The translations under genes and the position numbers were made by a program. A DNA stretch of 64,000 nt, taken from the NCBI RefSeq assembly GCF_018739885.1, contig NZ_JADOES010000009.1, forward strand, positions 62,001 to 126,000. Reading direction: 5' to 3'. The notes beneath the pieces were generated by a model. That model was not told where the DNA came from, made no database searches, and saw nothing but the letters and a program-made list of their open reading frames with translations. Positions 25,381 through 33,450 of this stretch are shown in pieces (within the stretch, counting starts at the first letter, position 1; each line of letters starts with the position of its first letter). Source of the stretch: Leptothoe spongobia TAU-MAC 1115. Lineage in GTDB: Bacteria > Cyanobacteriota > Cyanobacteriia > Phormidesmidales > Phormidesmidaceae.

Positions 25381-25435
25381 GAATATTGAGCGGACTGAAA
25401 GAAACCTTAGCCTTCCAACATGAACGGTGATCAGA
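25381..25435 (+). ncRNA. Displaced homing repeat-spacer targeting tRNA-Gly
   Basis: About 110 bases after the array, TATTGAGCGGACTGAAAG (25384-25401) is a shortened repeat with a ~5-base internal gap. It is followed by a spacer that starts AAACCTTAGCCTTCCAA (25402-25418). The tRNA-Gly strand reads AAACCCTAGCCTTCCAA at 25627-25611, 16 of 17 identical, preceded by GTA, a GTN PAM. Delocalised homing crRNAs aimed at tRNA genes are known for V-K elements. The transposon end is 58 bases beyond the PAM. Confidence 0.93.
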
Positions 25436-25444
25436 TGCCGTATT

Positions 25445-25569
25445 TGGACATTAATTCCTTAAAACTGGGAAAAAGCAAGTCAATTTTTTTACGAAGACCT
25501 CAATTCCCCATAGATTCGTGGGAATGGACATTAATTCCTTAAAACGGACAAATAGCTCTTTAATGTACA
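25445..25569 (-). repeat. CRISPR-side transposon end with TnsB-like binding sites
   Basis: Two identical 21-base copies containing GGACATTAATTCCTTAAAAC lie at 25445-25465 and 25525-25545, 80 bases apart. The terminal site GGACAAATAGCTCTTTAATG (25546-25565) then ends in TGTACA (25564-25569). Read on the minus strand these give TTAAGGAATTAATGTC and TTAAAGAGCTATTTGTC, the counterparts of the sites in the 5245 end. Confidence 0.9.
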
Positions 25570-25574
25570 TTAAT
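25570..25574. repeat. Target-site duplication, CRISPR-side copy (TTAAT)
   Basis: It is identical to 5240-5244 and directly follows the terminal TGTACA; the tRNA-Gly 3' end is two bases further on. Confidence 0.9.
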
Positions 25575-25576
25575 AA

Positions 25577-25647
25577 AGCGGGTGGGGGGAATCGAACCCC
25601 CATCATTAGCTTGGAAGGCTAGGGTTTTACCACTAAACTACACCCGC
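25577..25647 (-). tRNA. tRNA-Gly (TCC anticodon), homing target of the CAST
   Basis: On the minus strand the acceptor GCGGGTG pairs with CACCCGC and the D arm is GTTT-AGTGGTA-AAAC. The anticodon loop is CTTCCAA (anticodon TCC), and the T arm is GGGGG-TTCGATT-CCCCC. One C-A mismatch closes the anticodon stem. CCA is not encoded. The gene is intact because the transposon entered just past its 3' end. Confidence 0.95.
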
Positions 25648-25735
25648 AAGGTGAGCAACTAATTGAGCTAAACTCAACTAGCTTTGCTAGGTTAGCACAG
25701 TTTGCCGTGGAACAGCCGGATAAGATACAGAGTTT

Positions 25736-26650
25736 TTAACTCCTACTAAACCGTAAGCGTAACTGCAGGCGATCTGTTGCCACAGCTTCTTCCTCGCCAA
25801 TATTGGTCAGACGTATAGCAGGGGTAAAACGAAGAACATTGGGATCGACTAGGGCCGTGCTGAATAGACAGTCAGCTAGAGTCAGATCCGAGTCTTGGGC
25901 ATAAATATCTGGCTGCAGCCGTCGGAATGAAGACACTAAGCCATCGGCATCGACCACTACACCCAAATTAATGACATCCCTGGACAAACTGCCTTGACAA
26001 GCATGATTACTGGGGATGTCAAACGTGATCGGCATTTGAAAAATCGGAATTGGATATTGATCAATCTGATCACCACCGGAATCTTTGGGGAGTTGGACAT
26101 CATCAATAACGCTCACTTGAGTTGGCCCAGGACTAGCATTCTCGGAGTGACCACCTGATTCATCACTGGCGGGTACACCGCTATCTATGGCAGGCTGATT
26201 CGCAGCAGGCGGTTGCTGATCAGGGATGGTCTCACGAGAGGGTTTGTTAATGTTTTCTGGCTTGGAGATAGGTTGCTCAGGACGATCTGAGTCTGATGAT
26301 ACAGGTGGTTTTTGTGTGGGAGATTGAGAGCGCTCCACTTGCTGCTCTAATGGCTTAACATCAGCATTTTGACCACCTATAGATGTTGGCGTTTCTGGCT
26401 CAGTATTAGAGGGGTTGACTGACGGCGTAGCCGTCACTGCTCCAGCCGTGACTGGCACAGGCGCGGCTGGAGCAGCGGCATCGTCCACCAGTGTGACAGG
26501 AATATCAACCGAAGCCGGGGGGGGAGGGTTACTTACCTGGATCATACGTGGCAACCCAAAGCTCAGGGCAATGCCATGCATTAGTAAGGATGCACCCGCT
26601 AATGTTGGCCAGGGTACTGCCGGTAGTTTGGTAATGTTGGGGCTAGCCAT
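25736..26650 (-). CDS. TonB-like periplasm-spanning protein
   Basis: 304 residues. A membrane anchor near the N-terminus (TLAGASLLMHGIALSFGLP, about 16-34) is followed by about 150 residues rich in Pro, Ser, Thr, Glu and Gln, a periplasmic spacer. A compact C-terminal domain (about 200-304: VINLGVVVDADGLVSSFRRLQPD...RFTPAIRL) resembles the TonB C-terminal fold. Such proteins transmit proton-motive energy to outer-membrane transporters. No ExbB/ExbD or receptor gene is adjacent, so a structural role cannot be excluded. It is the first host gene right of the tRNA-Gly. Confidence 0.65.
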   Translation of the reverse strand: MASPNITKLPAVPWPTLAGASLLMHGIALSFGLPRMIQVSNPPPPASVDIPVTLVDDAAAPAAPVPVTAGAVTATPSVNPSNTEPETPTSIGGQNADVKPLEQQVERSQSPTQKPPVSSDSDRPEQPISKPENINKPSRETIPDQQPPAANQPAIDSGVPASDESGGHSENASPGPTQVSVIDDVQLPKDSGGDQIDQYPIPIFQMPITFDIPSNHACQGSLSRDVINLGVVVDADGLVSSFRRLQPDIYAQDSDLTLADCLFSTALVDPNVLRFTPAIRLTNIGEEEAVATDRLQLRLRFSRS

Positions 26651-26884
26651 AGATGCGTCCGAGCTAGCTGCAGGCTCAATGCAACAGATGCAACTGCAGT
26701 GTGCGAAGGTAGGTATCCTTCTTAATTTAAAGGTTGCACCGCTTAACTTAGTGACGTTTGGCCCACTTTAACAACTGGAGGCTCTGTTAGAGTACCTCCG
26801 TCAAACTGGGGCTTTACTGAATTATCGGTTAGCATCGTTTACCGCAATCAAACTAATCACACTATTATCGTAGGAACCAGGGCA

Positions 26885-27388
26885 TTATGCCGCTATTGGG
26901 GCTTGAACCAATTCCTCCTTTGGCAGGAAGCCATGGTCTATGGGCGGCAAGCCGGAGGCGAGAAGGGTTTTGAGCTTAGGAATCTCAGCACTGTTGTAAA
27001 CTCGAAACTCGCTATGGACCGTTGCACTGGTCTGGCGTACGGCTTGATTAATCACTAAGGAGCCCTGCGGATCAGATTCTGACCGGTGAAAGGTACCGGG
27101 TGGAATGCGCAATATTCTTGCATTTTGCTCAAGACGTACGCGGTGAAATGGGTAGTCCCAGTTAAAGTTGACTAAGTAAAATATTCGGCCCCCTGATAGT
27201 GCCAAGAGGTTGTCTTCTTGACGAGGGTGTAAATAAAATTGCCAATCGCCTGTTTTCGAACTGTGAGGACTGATGGCAGGACCATTGTGAAAGACTAAAT
27301 CACGGGCATTGGAGTGAGGAACTGTAATATCAAAAAACTGAACACTGGGTGTGTCCCGAAACTTTTCAAATGAATAGAGTGCAAACAT
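26885..27388 (-). CDS. Cupin-like small protein, function unknown
   Basis: 167 residues. A beta-rich pattern with histidines in HPRQEDNLLALSGGRIFYLVNF and the later LRIPPGTFHRSESDPQGSL looks like the two cupin motifs of a sugar-epimerase or germin-type fold. No signal peptide is visible. It is divergent from the LysR-family regulator at 27503, with 114 bases between the starts, so that regulator may control it. The substrate is unknown. Confidence 0.5.
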   Translation of the reverse strand: MFALYSFEKFRDTPSVQFFDITVPHSNARDLVFHNGPAISPHSSKTGDWQFYLHPRQEDNLLALSGGRIFYLVNFNWDYPFHRVRLEQNARILRIPPGTFHRSESDPQGSLVINQAVRQTSATVHSEFRVYNSAEIPKLKTLLASGLPPIDHGFLPKEELVQAPIAA

Positions 27389-27502
27389 AAGGTGACGTGT
27401 GGCTGATCAAGCGTGATGATGGATTAACCTTAACGACGTCTATTTGAAGGATCAAATCGTCCAGCGGTGTGTATGTATGCGTTAACCGAATAGCTTCTAT
27501 CA

Positions 27503-28372
27503 ATGAACATTTCTCAACTCAGGGTGCTGGTGACCATTGGCCAATGTGGTAGTTTCTCGGATGCGGCTTTGCAGTTGGATATGTCCCAATCAGCGGTTAG
27601 TCGTGCGATCGCATCCCTAGAAAACGAACTCAATGTGCCGCTACTTATACGCGGCCGTCTGGGCGCTAAACTCACCTACGTCGGCGAGCGAGTCGTCGCC
27701 CACGCGCAACAGATATTAGAACTACGAGAATCCATCGAATACGAAGTAAATCTCGAAAAAGCACTCTACAACAGCCGACTGCGCATTGCCTCTTTTCGCA
27801 GTGCAGCCACCCACCTACTGCCACCTAAAATCGCTCAATTTCAACGGACATACCCGCGAGTGGATGTCAGCCTGGACGAATTTGATCCAGCAGGCGTAGA
27901 ACAAGCACTACGTAACGGCGATGCCGACTTAGGACTGCTACCATTACCCCGCTCAGAAGACTTTACAACCTGGGAGATTATCCGAGATGAGTATGTAGTC
28001 CTACTCCCTAAAACAGAAGCTAAAACAGAGGGTCCTGCCACACAACCCATCACCTGGGATGAGCTATCTACTCAATCTTTTATCTTGTTGAACTATGCCG
28101 AATGCACCACCGCCGTGAGAGAACATTGGTCACGCTGGCAACAACCTCTCCAGGTGGCTTACAACGTCAAAGAAGATTCCACCATTGTCAGCATGGTCGC
28201 CCAGGGATTAGGGGCCGCCATCCTGCCGCGTTTAGCCGCCATGCCCATTCCTGACACAGTAGAAAGCCGATCCTTACCCGTCCCTCTAGAGCGGATCATC
28301 GGTGTGGCCATCCTCGCAAATGTTCCCCCATCTCCTGCTGTTACAAGATTCCTGGAAGTTCTTAAAAACTGA
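27503..28372 (+). CDS. LysR-family transcriptional regulator
   Basis: 289 residues. The N-terminal winged HTH is textbook: MNISQLRVLVTIGQCGSFSDAALQLDMSQSAVSRAIASLENELNVPLL. A linker helix and a periplasmic-binding-like effector domain (about 90-289; LRIASFRSAATHLLPP, GLGAAILPRLAA) follow. It acts in the cytoplasm as a tetrameric activator or repressor. The divergent cupin-like gene is the usual first candidate target. A HIP1 octamer sits in the HTH codons. The effector ligand cannot be read from sequence. Confidence 0.93.
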   Translation: MNISQLRVLVTIGQCGSFSDAALQLDMSQSAVSRAIASLENELNVPLLIRGRLGAKLTYVGERVVAHAQQILELRESIEYEVNLEKALYNSRLRIASFRSAATHLLPPKIAQFQRTYPRVDVSLDEFDPAGVEQALRNGDADLGLLPLPRSEDFTTWEIIRDEYVVLLPKTEAKTEGPATQPITWDELSTQSFILLNYAECTTAVREHWSRWQQPLQVAYNVKEDSTIVSMVAQGLGAAILPRLAAMPIPDTVESRSLPVPLERIIGVAILANVPPSPAVTRFLEVLKN

Positions 28373-28566
28373 GTATCATTCATGCAAATAAAGAATCTAA
28401 TTGATGCAGGATCCGCATTCCTTCAGAATTCTCACAATGTCATCAAAACAAGACAAAGAATCTCTAATAATTCTTAATCCACAGGAATTTCAGAAAACTG
28501 TTGTGTATTATACAGTTAGAAAGATTAAAGTGTTACTTCTGATACCGTTCAAGGAATTTTGAGATT

Positions 28567-29493
28567 ATGGCTCAGCTTACTGTCAGCGAAGTGCTTTCAA
28601 AAGTCAGTCATCAGCAGTCCTTACGTCGAGCTGAGCTGAGCCATATTGATTTAGGTGGAGCGGCCTTAGATCGAGGGAACTTTACCCAGGCATATTTACG
28701 CCAAGCGAATCTAACCGGAGCTTCCTGCGAGGGTACGGACTTCTCTAAAGCAACTTTAATATTAGCCGTACTCTCAGACGCTTGCTTTGATAAAGCCCGC
28801 TTTGATGCTGCTGAGCTAACCCGTGCCCGCTTGGAACGTGGCATTTTCCGAGAGCTGCAGGCCCCTAAAGCAAAGTTTCATGGCGCACATTTGACTGAGG
28901 CAGACTTATCGTTTGCCACCTTGACCCAAGCTGATTTATCCAATGCGATCGGGCATCGCACCAAATTTCACTGGGCGAACTTAGTCAGAGCCAAGTTAAA
29001 CGATGCAGACTTTAGCGAAGCCATCTTTGAAGGGACCAACCTTACCCGTAGCCATTTACATCGGGCAACCTTACGAGGTACCTCGTTCCAAAATGCGGAT
29101 CTAGAATCAGCCTGCTTGGAAAAGGCAAACCTCAGCGGGGCCAATTTGATCGATGCTAATTTACTCAATGCCAGCTTAGAAAACGCACAACTAGATGGTG
29201 CTGTCCTGATCCAGGCCCAAGCAGATTGGGCGACTTTAAATGCCACCAGTTTGATTAAAACCGATTGGGCCGGTGCTTCCATGATGGGGATACAGCTAGA
29301 AGGAGCAAATTTAGCGGGTGCTAACTTTGCTGGGGCTAATCTCCAACAGGCCAACTTTGAGAATGCTAACTTGACTGCAGTGGACTTTACTGATAGCGAC
29401 GTAACGGGAGCCATCTTTACTGATGTTCAGGGCTTGACTAAGGCGCAAGTTATTTGGCTCAACAAAAGCGGAGCTTTAAACGTACCTGGATAG
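28567..29493 (+). CDS. Pentapeptide-repeat protein A
   Basis: 308 residues. After a 15-residue N-terminus the protein is almost wholly A(D/N)LXX repeats (ADLSFATLTQADLSNA, ANLSGANLIDANLLNA), which fold as a right-handed quadrilateral beta-helix. No signal peptide, membrane segment or enzymatic domain is seen. The last 25 residues (VQGLTKAQVIWLNKSGALNVPG) form a small cap. It is followed after 18 bases by a second pentapeptide gene on the same strand, so they form a pair. The function is unknown. Confidence 0.85.
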   Translation: MAQLTVSEVLSKVSHQQSLRRAELSHIDLGGAALDRGNFTQAYLRQANLTGASCEGTDFSKATLILAVLSDACFDKARFDAAELTRARLERGIFRELQAPKAKFHGAHLTEADLSFATLTQADLSNAIGHRTKFHWANLVRAKLNDADFSEAIFEGTNLTRSHLHRATLRGTSFQNADLESACLEKANLSGANLIDANLLNASLENAQLDGAVLIQAQADWATLNATSLIKTDWAGASMMGIQLEGANLAGANFAGANLQQANFENANLTAVDFTDSDVTGAIFTDVQGLTKAQVIWLNKSGALNVPG

Positions 29494-29511
29494 ATTCCAT
29501 AGTTACGGGCA

Positions 29512-30396
29512 ATGACGGTGCAGTTAGGTGGTGAATCATTGTGTCATCTATCTCTCAAGCCAATGGACATAGAACTTTTTTGGCAGAAGTATCATCAAAC
29601 TGAACGTAATTTTTGCCATTTGCGGCTCACCCAACCTGATTTTTATCAGGCCAATCTGAGTGGGTTAGATTTTAGCTATAGCCATATGCATCAAGCGCGG
29701 CTGATCTGGGCTGACGTGAGTGGAGCCCTATTTACAGGCGCAAATCTTCAGCATAGTGTGGGCATCTGGTTACAGGGTCTTTGGACAGATCTAACCCGAG
29801 CTGATGTCCGCCAAGCTGATTGGAGCTGTGCCAATTTGACAGCAGCTAAGCTGGAGCATGCCACTTGGTTCGAAAGTAACCTGACTGGAGCCACATTATG
29901 TGAGGTCGCTGCTCAGGATGCTAATTTTTCTAAGGCCAAGTGCTGGGGTGCTTGGGCCATCGATGCTGATTTTAGTGGTGCGCTCTTACATCAGACTGAT
30001 TGGGCCACAGCGAGATTAATTAGAACTCAGTGGGCAGAAGCGGATGCTGCTTGGAGTAATTTCTCACAAGTCATCGCTATGGGCGCAAACTTTGCATCCG
30101 CAAATTTAGAAGGTAGCAATTTGAGTCATGCGAATTTTACAGGTGCCTGCTTTAGTAGGGCTGATCTAACCGCCGCTAATCTTAGAGGTAGCTGTCTAAA
30201 AAATACCAACTTGCAAAATGCTGATCTGCGTGGGGCAAATTTAACGAATGCGGATTTAACCGGTGCCAACTTAACCGGTGCTAATCTGAGGGGCGCAGAT
30301 TTAACGAATACAATGTTGACGAATGAGATTGCTTTAGCGGGTAGCCCCTCAATCACGATGCCATGGGTATCTGGCATGCGATCGCGCAGTGCTTAA
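29512..30396 (+). CDS. Pentapeptide-repeat protein B
   Basis: 294 residues from ATG 29512. About 30 non-repetitive residues (MDIELFWQKYHQTERNFCHLRL) precede pentapeptide repeats. The first two thirds are unusually Trp-rich for the family (ATWFESNLTGA, KCWGAWAIDADFSGA, TDWATARLIRTQWAEADAAW); the last third is canonical (ANLTNADLTGANLTGANLRGADLTN). It is probably co-transcribed with protein A, 18 bases upstream. It is cytoplasmic by prediction, with unknown function. Confidence 0.85.
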   Translation: MTVQLGGESLCHLSLKPMDIELFWQKYHQTERNFCHLRLTQPDFYQANLSGLDFSYSHMHQARLIWADVSGALFTGANLQHSVGIWLQGLWTDLTRADVRQADWSCANLTAAKLEHATWFESNLTGATLCEVAAQDANFSKAKCWGAWAIDADFSGALLHQTDWATARLIRTQWAEADAAWSNFSQVIAMGANFASANLEGSNLSHANFTGACFSRADLTAANLRGSCLKNTNLQNADLRGANLTNADLTGANLTGANLRGADLTNTMLTNEIALAGSPSITMPWVSGMRSRSA

Positions 30397-30416
30397 CTGT
30401 TGTGACTATCTCTTTT

Positions 30417-30635
30417 CTAAAAGTCAGGTTTCTCAACCAAGCAGAAGAATGTCAGCGCTGCTGTACAAGCCAGGGTAGCGGCTGCCGAGGCATCACAACC
30501 TAAAGCCTGGATGGGAAAGTAGAGGCAAATGGCTAAAACACCTGATAGTCCCATAGGATCTGTCAGAAACTCAAATACTTCCTGGGCAGATTCTAAAAAT
30601 TCTAATAGTCTGAGAAATCGGTCTAATAGGGTCAT
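30417..30635 (-). CDS. Small membrane protein at the end of the redox operon
   Basis: 72 residues. An amphipathic N-terminus (LLDRFLRLLEFLESAQEVFEFL) and one or two hydrophobic segments (GVLAICLYFPIQALG; AAATLACTAALTFFCLV) are visible, with three cysteines. It starts 8 bases after the thioredoxin-like gene and is the last member of the minus-strand run of redox genes. I do not recognise it. Confidence 0.5.
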   Translation of the reverse strand: MTLLDRFLRLLEFLESAQEVFEFLTDPMGLSGVLAICLYFPIQALGCDASAAATLACTAALTFFCLVEKPDF

Positions 30636-30643
30636 AACGTTAC

Positions 30644-31144
30644 CTACCCAAGCAGCTGGTCAAAAACATTAGCGAGGATGGGTTTGGGTACTTTACCCAC
30701 CCATGTTTTGACCTCGCTATGGTACCCATCTAGTAACGTAAATTGGGGTACGCCAGAGGCACCGTAGTCGGCCACTTGCGCCGCCCACTGTGGATCGTCA
30801 ATATCTAGCATGACAAAGTTAATGTGATCGCCGTATTGCTGATGTAAGTCGGCAATGGTGGTGGACATGCCCTGACAGGTGGTGCACCAGTCGGCATAGA
30901 ACTCAATGAATGTGGGCTGGGGGGATGCGATCGCATCCCCATAGGACATCGACTCAGCCGCCATCGTCTTTAAGGTCATCAGCCCCGAAAGAGGGGTAAA
31001 ACTGCTAGCTGTCTCTACCGGTCGGGTTATCAGTAACGTCACCATCACTGCAGCTACCACCGCAATGATCACTCCGGCCAATTTCATCAATGGAGAAGTG
31101 CTAGTAGAGCTACTTGCCATGTCCTTAGGATTAGAAGAAACCAT
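30644..31144 (-). CDS. Membrane-anchored thioredoxin-like protein (HCF164/TxlA type)
   Basis: 166 residues. One membrane helix (LAGVIIAVVAAVMVTLLIT) near the N-terminus is followed by a thioredoxin domain with active site ADWCTTC, the FVMLDIDD strand and the cis-proline turn SGVPQF. HCF164/TxlA proteins face the lumen or periplasm and keep apocytochrome CXXCH cysteines reduced before haem attachment. Here it follows the cytochrome b-like gene by 9 bases in an operon of c-type cytochromes, so it fits the role of dedicated thiol reductant. No CcdA electron donor is in the window. Confidence 0.85.
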   Translation of the reverse strand: MVSSNPKDMASSSTSTSPLMKLAGVIIAVVAAVMVTLLITRPVETASSFTPLSGLMTLKTMAAESMSYGDAIASPQPTFIEFYADWCTTCQGMSTTIADLHQQYGDHINFVMLDIDDPQWAAQVADYGASGVPQFTLLDGYHSEVKTWVGKVPKPILANVFDQLLG

Positions 31145-31153
31145 ACCTATGCC

Positions 31154-31747
31154 TTAGCGATAGTAGTAAGCCAGGAACACATGTACCCCTAGCATTAGGA
31201 TAAAGACACTCACCAAAAATATGTGAGTCGGTAGCCATATGGCCCGCATATTGCGAATCAATGGCCCTTTGGTCACTGCTATATCTTTATTCCCTGGCAG
31301 ACTAAAGATCTTGCGTGGGGACTCCAAAACTCCTGTCTCTGCTACCACCCCGACCAGAGCAGACAGCGTCACCGCAAAGAATATCCATAAAAACACAGCA
31401 TTGAAATTTAAACCTGTTGCACCAATCGTATGAATCGCGACAACGGCTAACAAACCTACACCCAAAAAAATATGCAAACTACGCCACAGGATTACAGAAC
31501 CAGGCAGTTTAAACTTGCCAAGCCATTTCCGTCCGCGTTTGCGCAGCGATAACAACATTTCTAAAACAACAAATGACAGGGCGACATATCCTGTTACCTG
31601 CTTATACACTTCTCCACGAATAAACTGATGCAGCTCGATAGAGCGTTCTCGCAGCGCATCGAGATAAATCGGACTCACCACAAAAGGAGCCAGTAGAAAA
31701 GCACTCAAGAGCGTCAAGAGGATAAGCGTGGAAAATTTAGGCTTCAT
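31154..31747 (-). CDS. Cytochrome b-like membrane protein
   Basis: 197 residues with about five hydrophobic helices: LILLTLLSAFLLAPFVVSP, VTGYVALSFVVLEMLLSL, LHIFLGVGLLAVVAIHTIG, AVFLWIFFAVTLSALVGVV and WLPTHIFLVSVFILMLGVH. Paired histidines in helices three and five (LHIFLG...AIHTIG; PTHIF...GVHVFL) suit one or two b-type haems, as in DUF4405 or ferric-reductase-like proteins. It could pass electrons from membrane carriers to the multihaem cytochromes encoded upstream in the same operon. The redox partner is inferred from context. Confidence 0.7.
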   Translation of the reverse strand: MKPKFSTLILLTLLSAFLLAPFVVSPIYLDALRERSIELHQFIRGEVYKQVTGYVALSFVVLEMLLSLRKRGRKWLGKFKLPGSVILWRSLHIFLGVGLLAVVAIHTIGATGLNFNAVFLWIFFAVTLSALVGVVAETGVLESPRKIFSLPGNKDIAVTKGPLIRNMRAIWLPTHIFLVSVFILMLGVHVFLAYYYR

Positions 31748-31910
31748 TATTCCTAGACAGGAAATAGCAATCGAAAAATAGCAACATTAGAGATAGAGTC
31801 ATGGGCAATTACCAATAAAACTATCCCTAATGTTTACAAACCTCTCTTAAAAACTAGCGAAACTAGCTCGAACTAATTGAGGAGAGAAAAGAGCCGTACT
31901 TAACATCATC

Positions 31911-32579
31911 CTAAGCAGCAGGCATACTTTCAACAGGGATATTGATCACAACACCGCCCATGACTTCACCCATCTCAAACTGTTTATCAGGATAGCGCTC
32001 TAGGTGAACTGGGTGGGTATTATGGCAACTTACACAAGCTTCAGCAACCGCTTTGTCAGGATACATAGCGGAGAAATAGGCTTGCCCCCCCACTTCCTGA
32101 TAGTCCTTGTAAGGTTCACCCGAAGCAACCATGGCATCTAGTGCAGTTTGCTCAAATTCACTCTTAGGACCATGGTTGTCATTAATAAACCAAGGGGAAA
32201 TTAAACCATAGGTAAATAGGCCTGATTCATTCGCAATCTCGTAACCTAAACGGAACATCTGAGCCGGAAGAGGAATACCATCGGTTTGCTGCCAACCTTC
32301 GGTAGACTCAACATTCAACACACCTTTTTCTTTTTCCTTCCCTTCAAGTTTTTTGACACGACTAACAACATGCTTGGTGTAAGCAGTACGATCAGCCGCT
32401 AACACCGTATGAATGTAGTCAGCAACAAGATCAGGGGAAATACTGGGTCCAGTAGCCGTGGCTACAGCAGAAGTAGAACCACCACCGCTACAGGCAACAG
32501 CTGTAAAGCAAACGGCAGCAGCTAAACCTAATAATGCGATCATTCTAGCGCGCATGCGCTGCATCCAATTTGTCAACAT
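31911..32579 (-). CDS. Tll0287-like (DUF3365) haem c lipoprotein
   Basis: 222 residues. A hydrophobic N-terminal helix ends in the lipobox-like VACSG, so the mature protein is probably lipid-anchored outside the inner membrane. The domain carries LGYEIANESGLFTYGLISPWF and one haem c site, CVSCHNTHP, near the C-terminus, as in Tll0287 of Thermosynechococcus, a PAS-like haem protein of unknown role. It lies between the hexahaem cytochrome and the cytochrome b-like gene on the same strand. A sensor or electron-transfer role is possible. Confidence 0.85.
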   Translation of the reverse strand: MLTNWMQRMRARMIALLGLAAAVCFTAVACSGGGSTSAVATATGPSISPDLVADYIHTVLAADRTAYTKHVVSRVKKLEGKEKEKGVLNVESTEGWQQTDGIPLPAQMFRLGYEIANESGLFTYGLISPWFINDNHGPKSEFEQTALDAMVASGEPYKDYQEVGGQAYFSAMYPDKAVAEACVSCHNTHPVHLERYPDKQFEMGEVMGGVVINIPVESMPAA

Positions 32580-32640
32580 TTAAGTTATCTCCTGGTACAT
32601 CCAGAGCGTTATTCACACAGAGAGTCCTGAATAATGAAAA

Positions 32641-33450
32641 TTATTCAGAGGTATTGCCCGTCCTCCGCTGTTCAGCAGCCTTCATCAGATCGAAAGACTG
32701 CAACTCTAGCGTTGGAGGCCGGTCAAAATTGGCTTCGACCAGCTCAGGGTCGAAAATACTGTTGTAGCTATACTCAATGCCGTGGCAGTTCATACACACA
32801 TCACCCACCATGCGATCCTGCGGCTTGAGATTATAGGTATTGTTATGGTTTACATGTACAAGGGTGTCATCAAATTCAGCAACGACACGAGGTAGGTGGC
32901 AAGTCGCACAGCTGACAGCACCAGCCCCCGGACGTGGCAACTCATTGCTTGCTGCAAACAACTCAGCATGCTTGGAATTTTGATAGTTGAGAGAATGGTT
33001 ATCGTTATGACAAGTCAGACAAGCATCTACAGATGCCTCAACGGTATTGACCGAATGCACATCATGGCAGGCATTACAGTTCATCTGATGCTGCATAGCA
33101 TCTTGCCTCATGGGCAATCTGGCCATAGCAGGGGTTAGGGGCGCATCCCCTTCCAACAGACGAATACCGTGCTTACTCAACAAAAAGGTATCTACCGCCT
33201 GTTCATGGCAAGATTGACACGTTTCATGGTTGGGTTCGGCCAAAAACTCTTTTGTTTCTTTACTTTGGTGACAGCTGGCACAGTTAATATCATTGAGTGC
33301 ATGGACACTAGTCTGCCACTGCGTTGTGATATCGCTCAGCTCCTCTTGGGTGCTAGCCTTAGCAGTTCGACTTGTTCCCAAGACAAGCATCACACATAAC
33401 GCCACCAAAACCAGGGACCGTAGCCATGGGTTAATAACTAGACGCATCAT
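32641..33450 (-). CDS. Hexahaem c-type cytochrome
   Basis: 269 residues. A signal peptide or anchor (LRSLVLVALCVMLVLGTSRTAKA) is followed by six CXXCH sites in order: CASCH, CQSCH, CNACH, CLTCH, CATCH and CMNCH. Extra histidines (SKHG, DVHS, SKHA, VHVNHNN) can serve as distal ligands. The start ATGATG follows GAGGTGG and overlaps the upstream cytochrome stop. Multihaem proteins of this layout carry electrons in the periplasm. It is probably matured by the ResB/CcsA pair encoded divergently. No catalytic haem signature (CXXCK) is seen, so it is an electron carrier rather than a recognised NrfA-type reductase. Confidence 0.88.
   Translation of the reverse strand: MMRLVINPWLRSLVLVALCVMLVLGTSRTAKASTQEELSDITTQWQTSVHALNDINCASCHQSKETKEFLAEPNHETCQSCHEQAVDTFLLSKHGIRLLEGDAPLTPAMARLPMRQDAMQHQMNCNACHDVHSVNTVEASVDACLTCHNDNHSLNYQNSKHAELFAASNELPRPGAGAVSCATCHLPRVVAEFDDTLVHVNHNNTYNLKPQDRMVGDVCMNCHGIEYSYNSIFDPELVEANFDRPPTLELQSFDLMKAAEQRRTGNTSE

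Larger units (their letters stand above)
5245..25569 (+). mobile_element. Type V-K CRISPR-associated transposon (CAST), complete, 20,325 bp
   Basis: The two ends are inverted copies beginning TGTACATTAAAGAG, each followed by further TnsB-like sites, with TTAAT repeated on both sides. Between them lie tnsB, tnsC and tniQ on the plus strand, then cargo, then cas12k, a tracrRNA region, a short CRISPR array and a displaced homing repeat-spacer. Family knowledge (ShCAST and relatives): Cas12k finds a target with a crRNA, and TniQ/TnsC/TnsB insert the element about 60 bp from the PAM. Here the spacer matches the adjacent tRNA-Gly. The gene order is canonical except for ~8 kb of cargo between the tnsB-side end and tnsB. 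All core reading frames are open. The degenerate TnsC ATP site raises doubt about present mobility. Confidence 0.96.

Noticed and set aside
33447..33450. Possible frameshift between the two multihaem cytochromes
   Set aside because: The ATGA overlap with GAGGTGG upstream and a separate signal sequence shows two genes, not a broken one.
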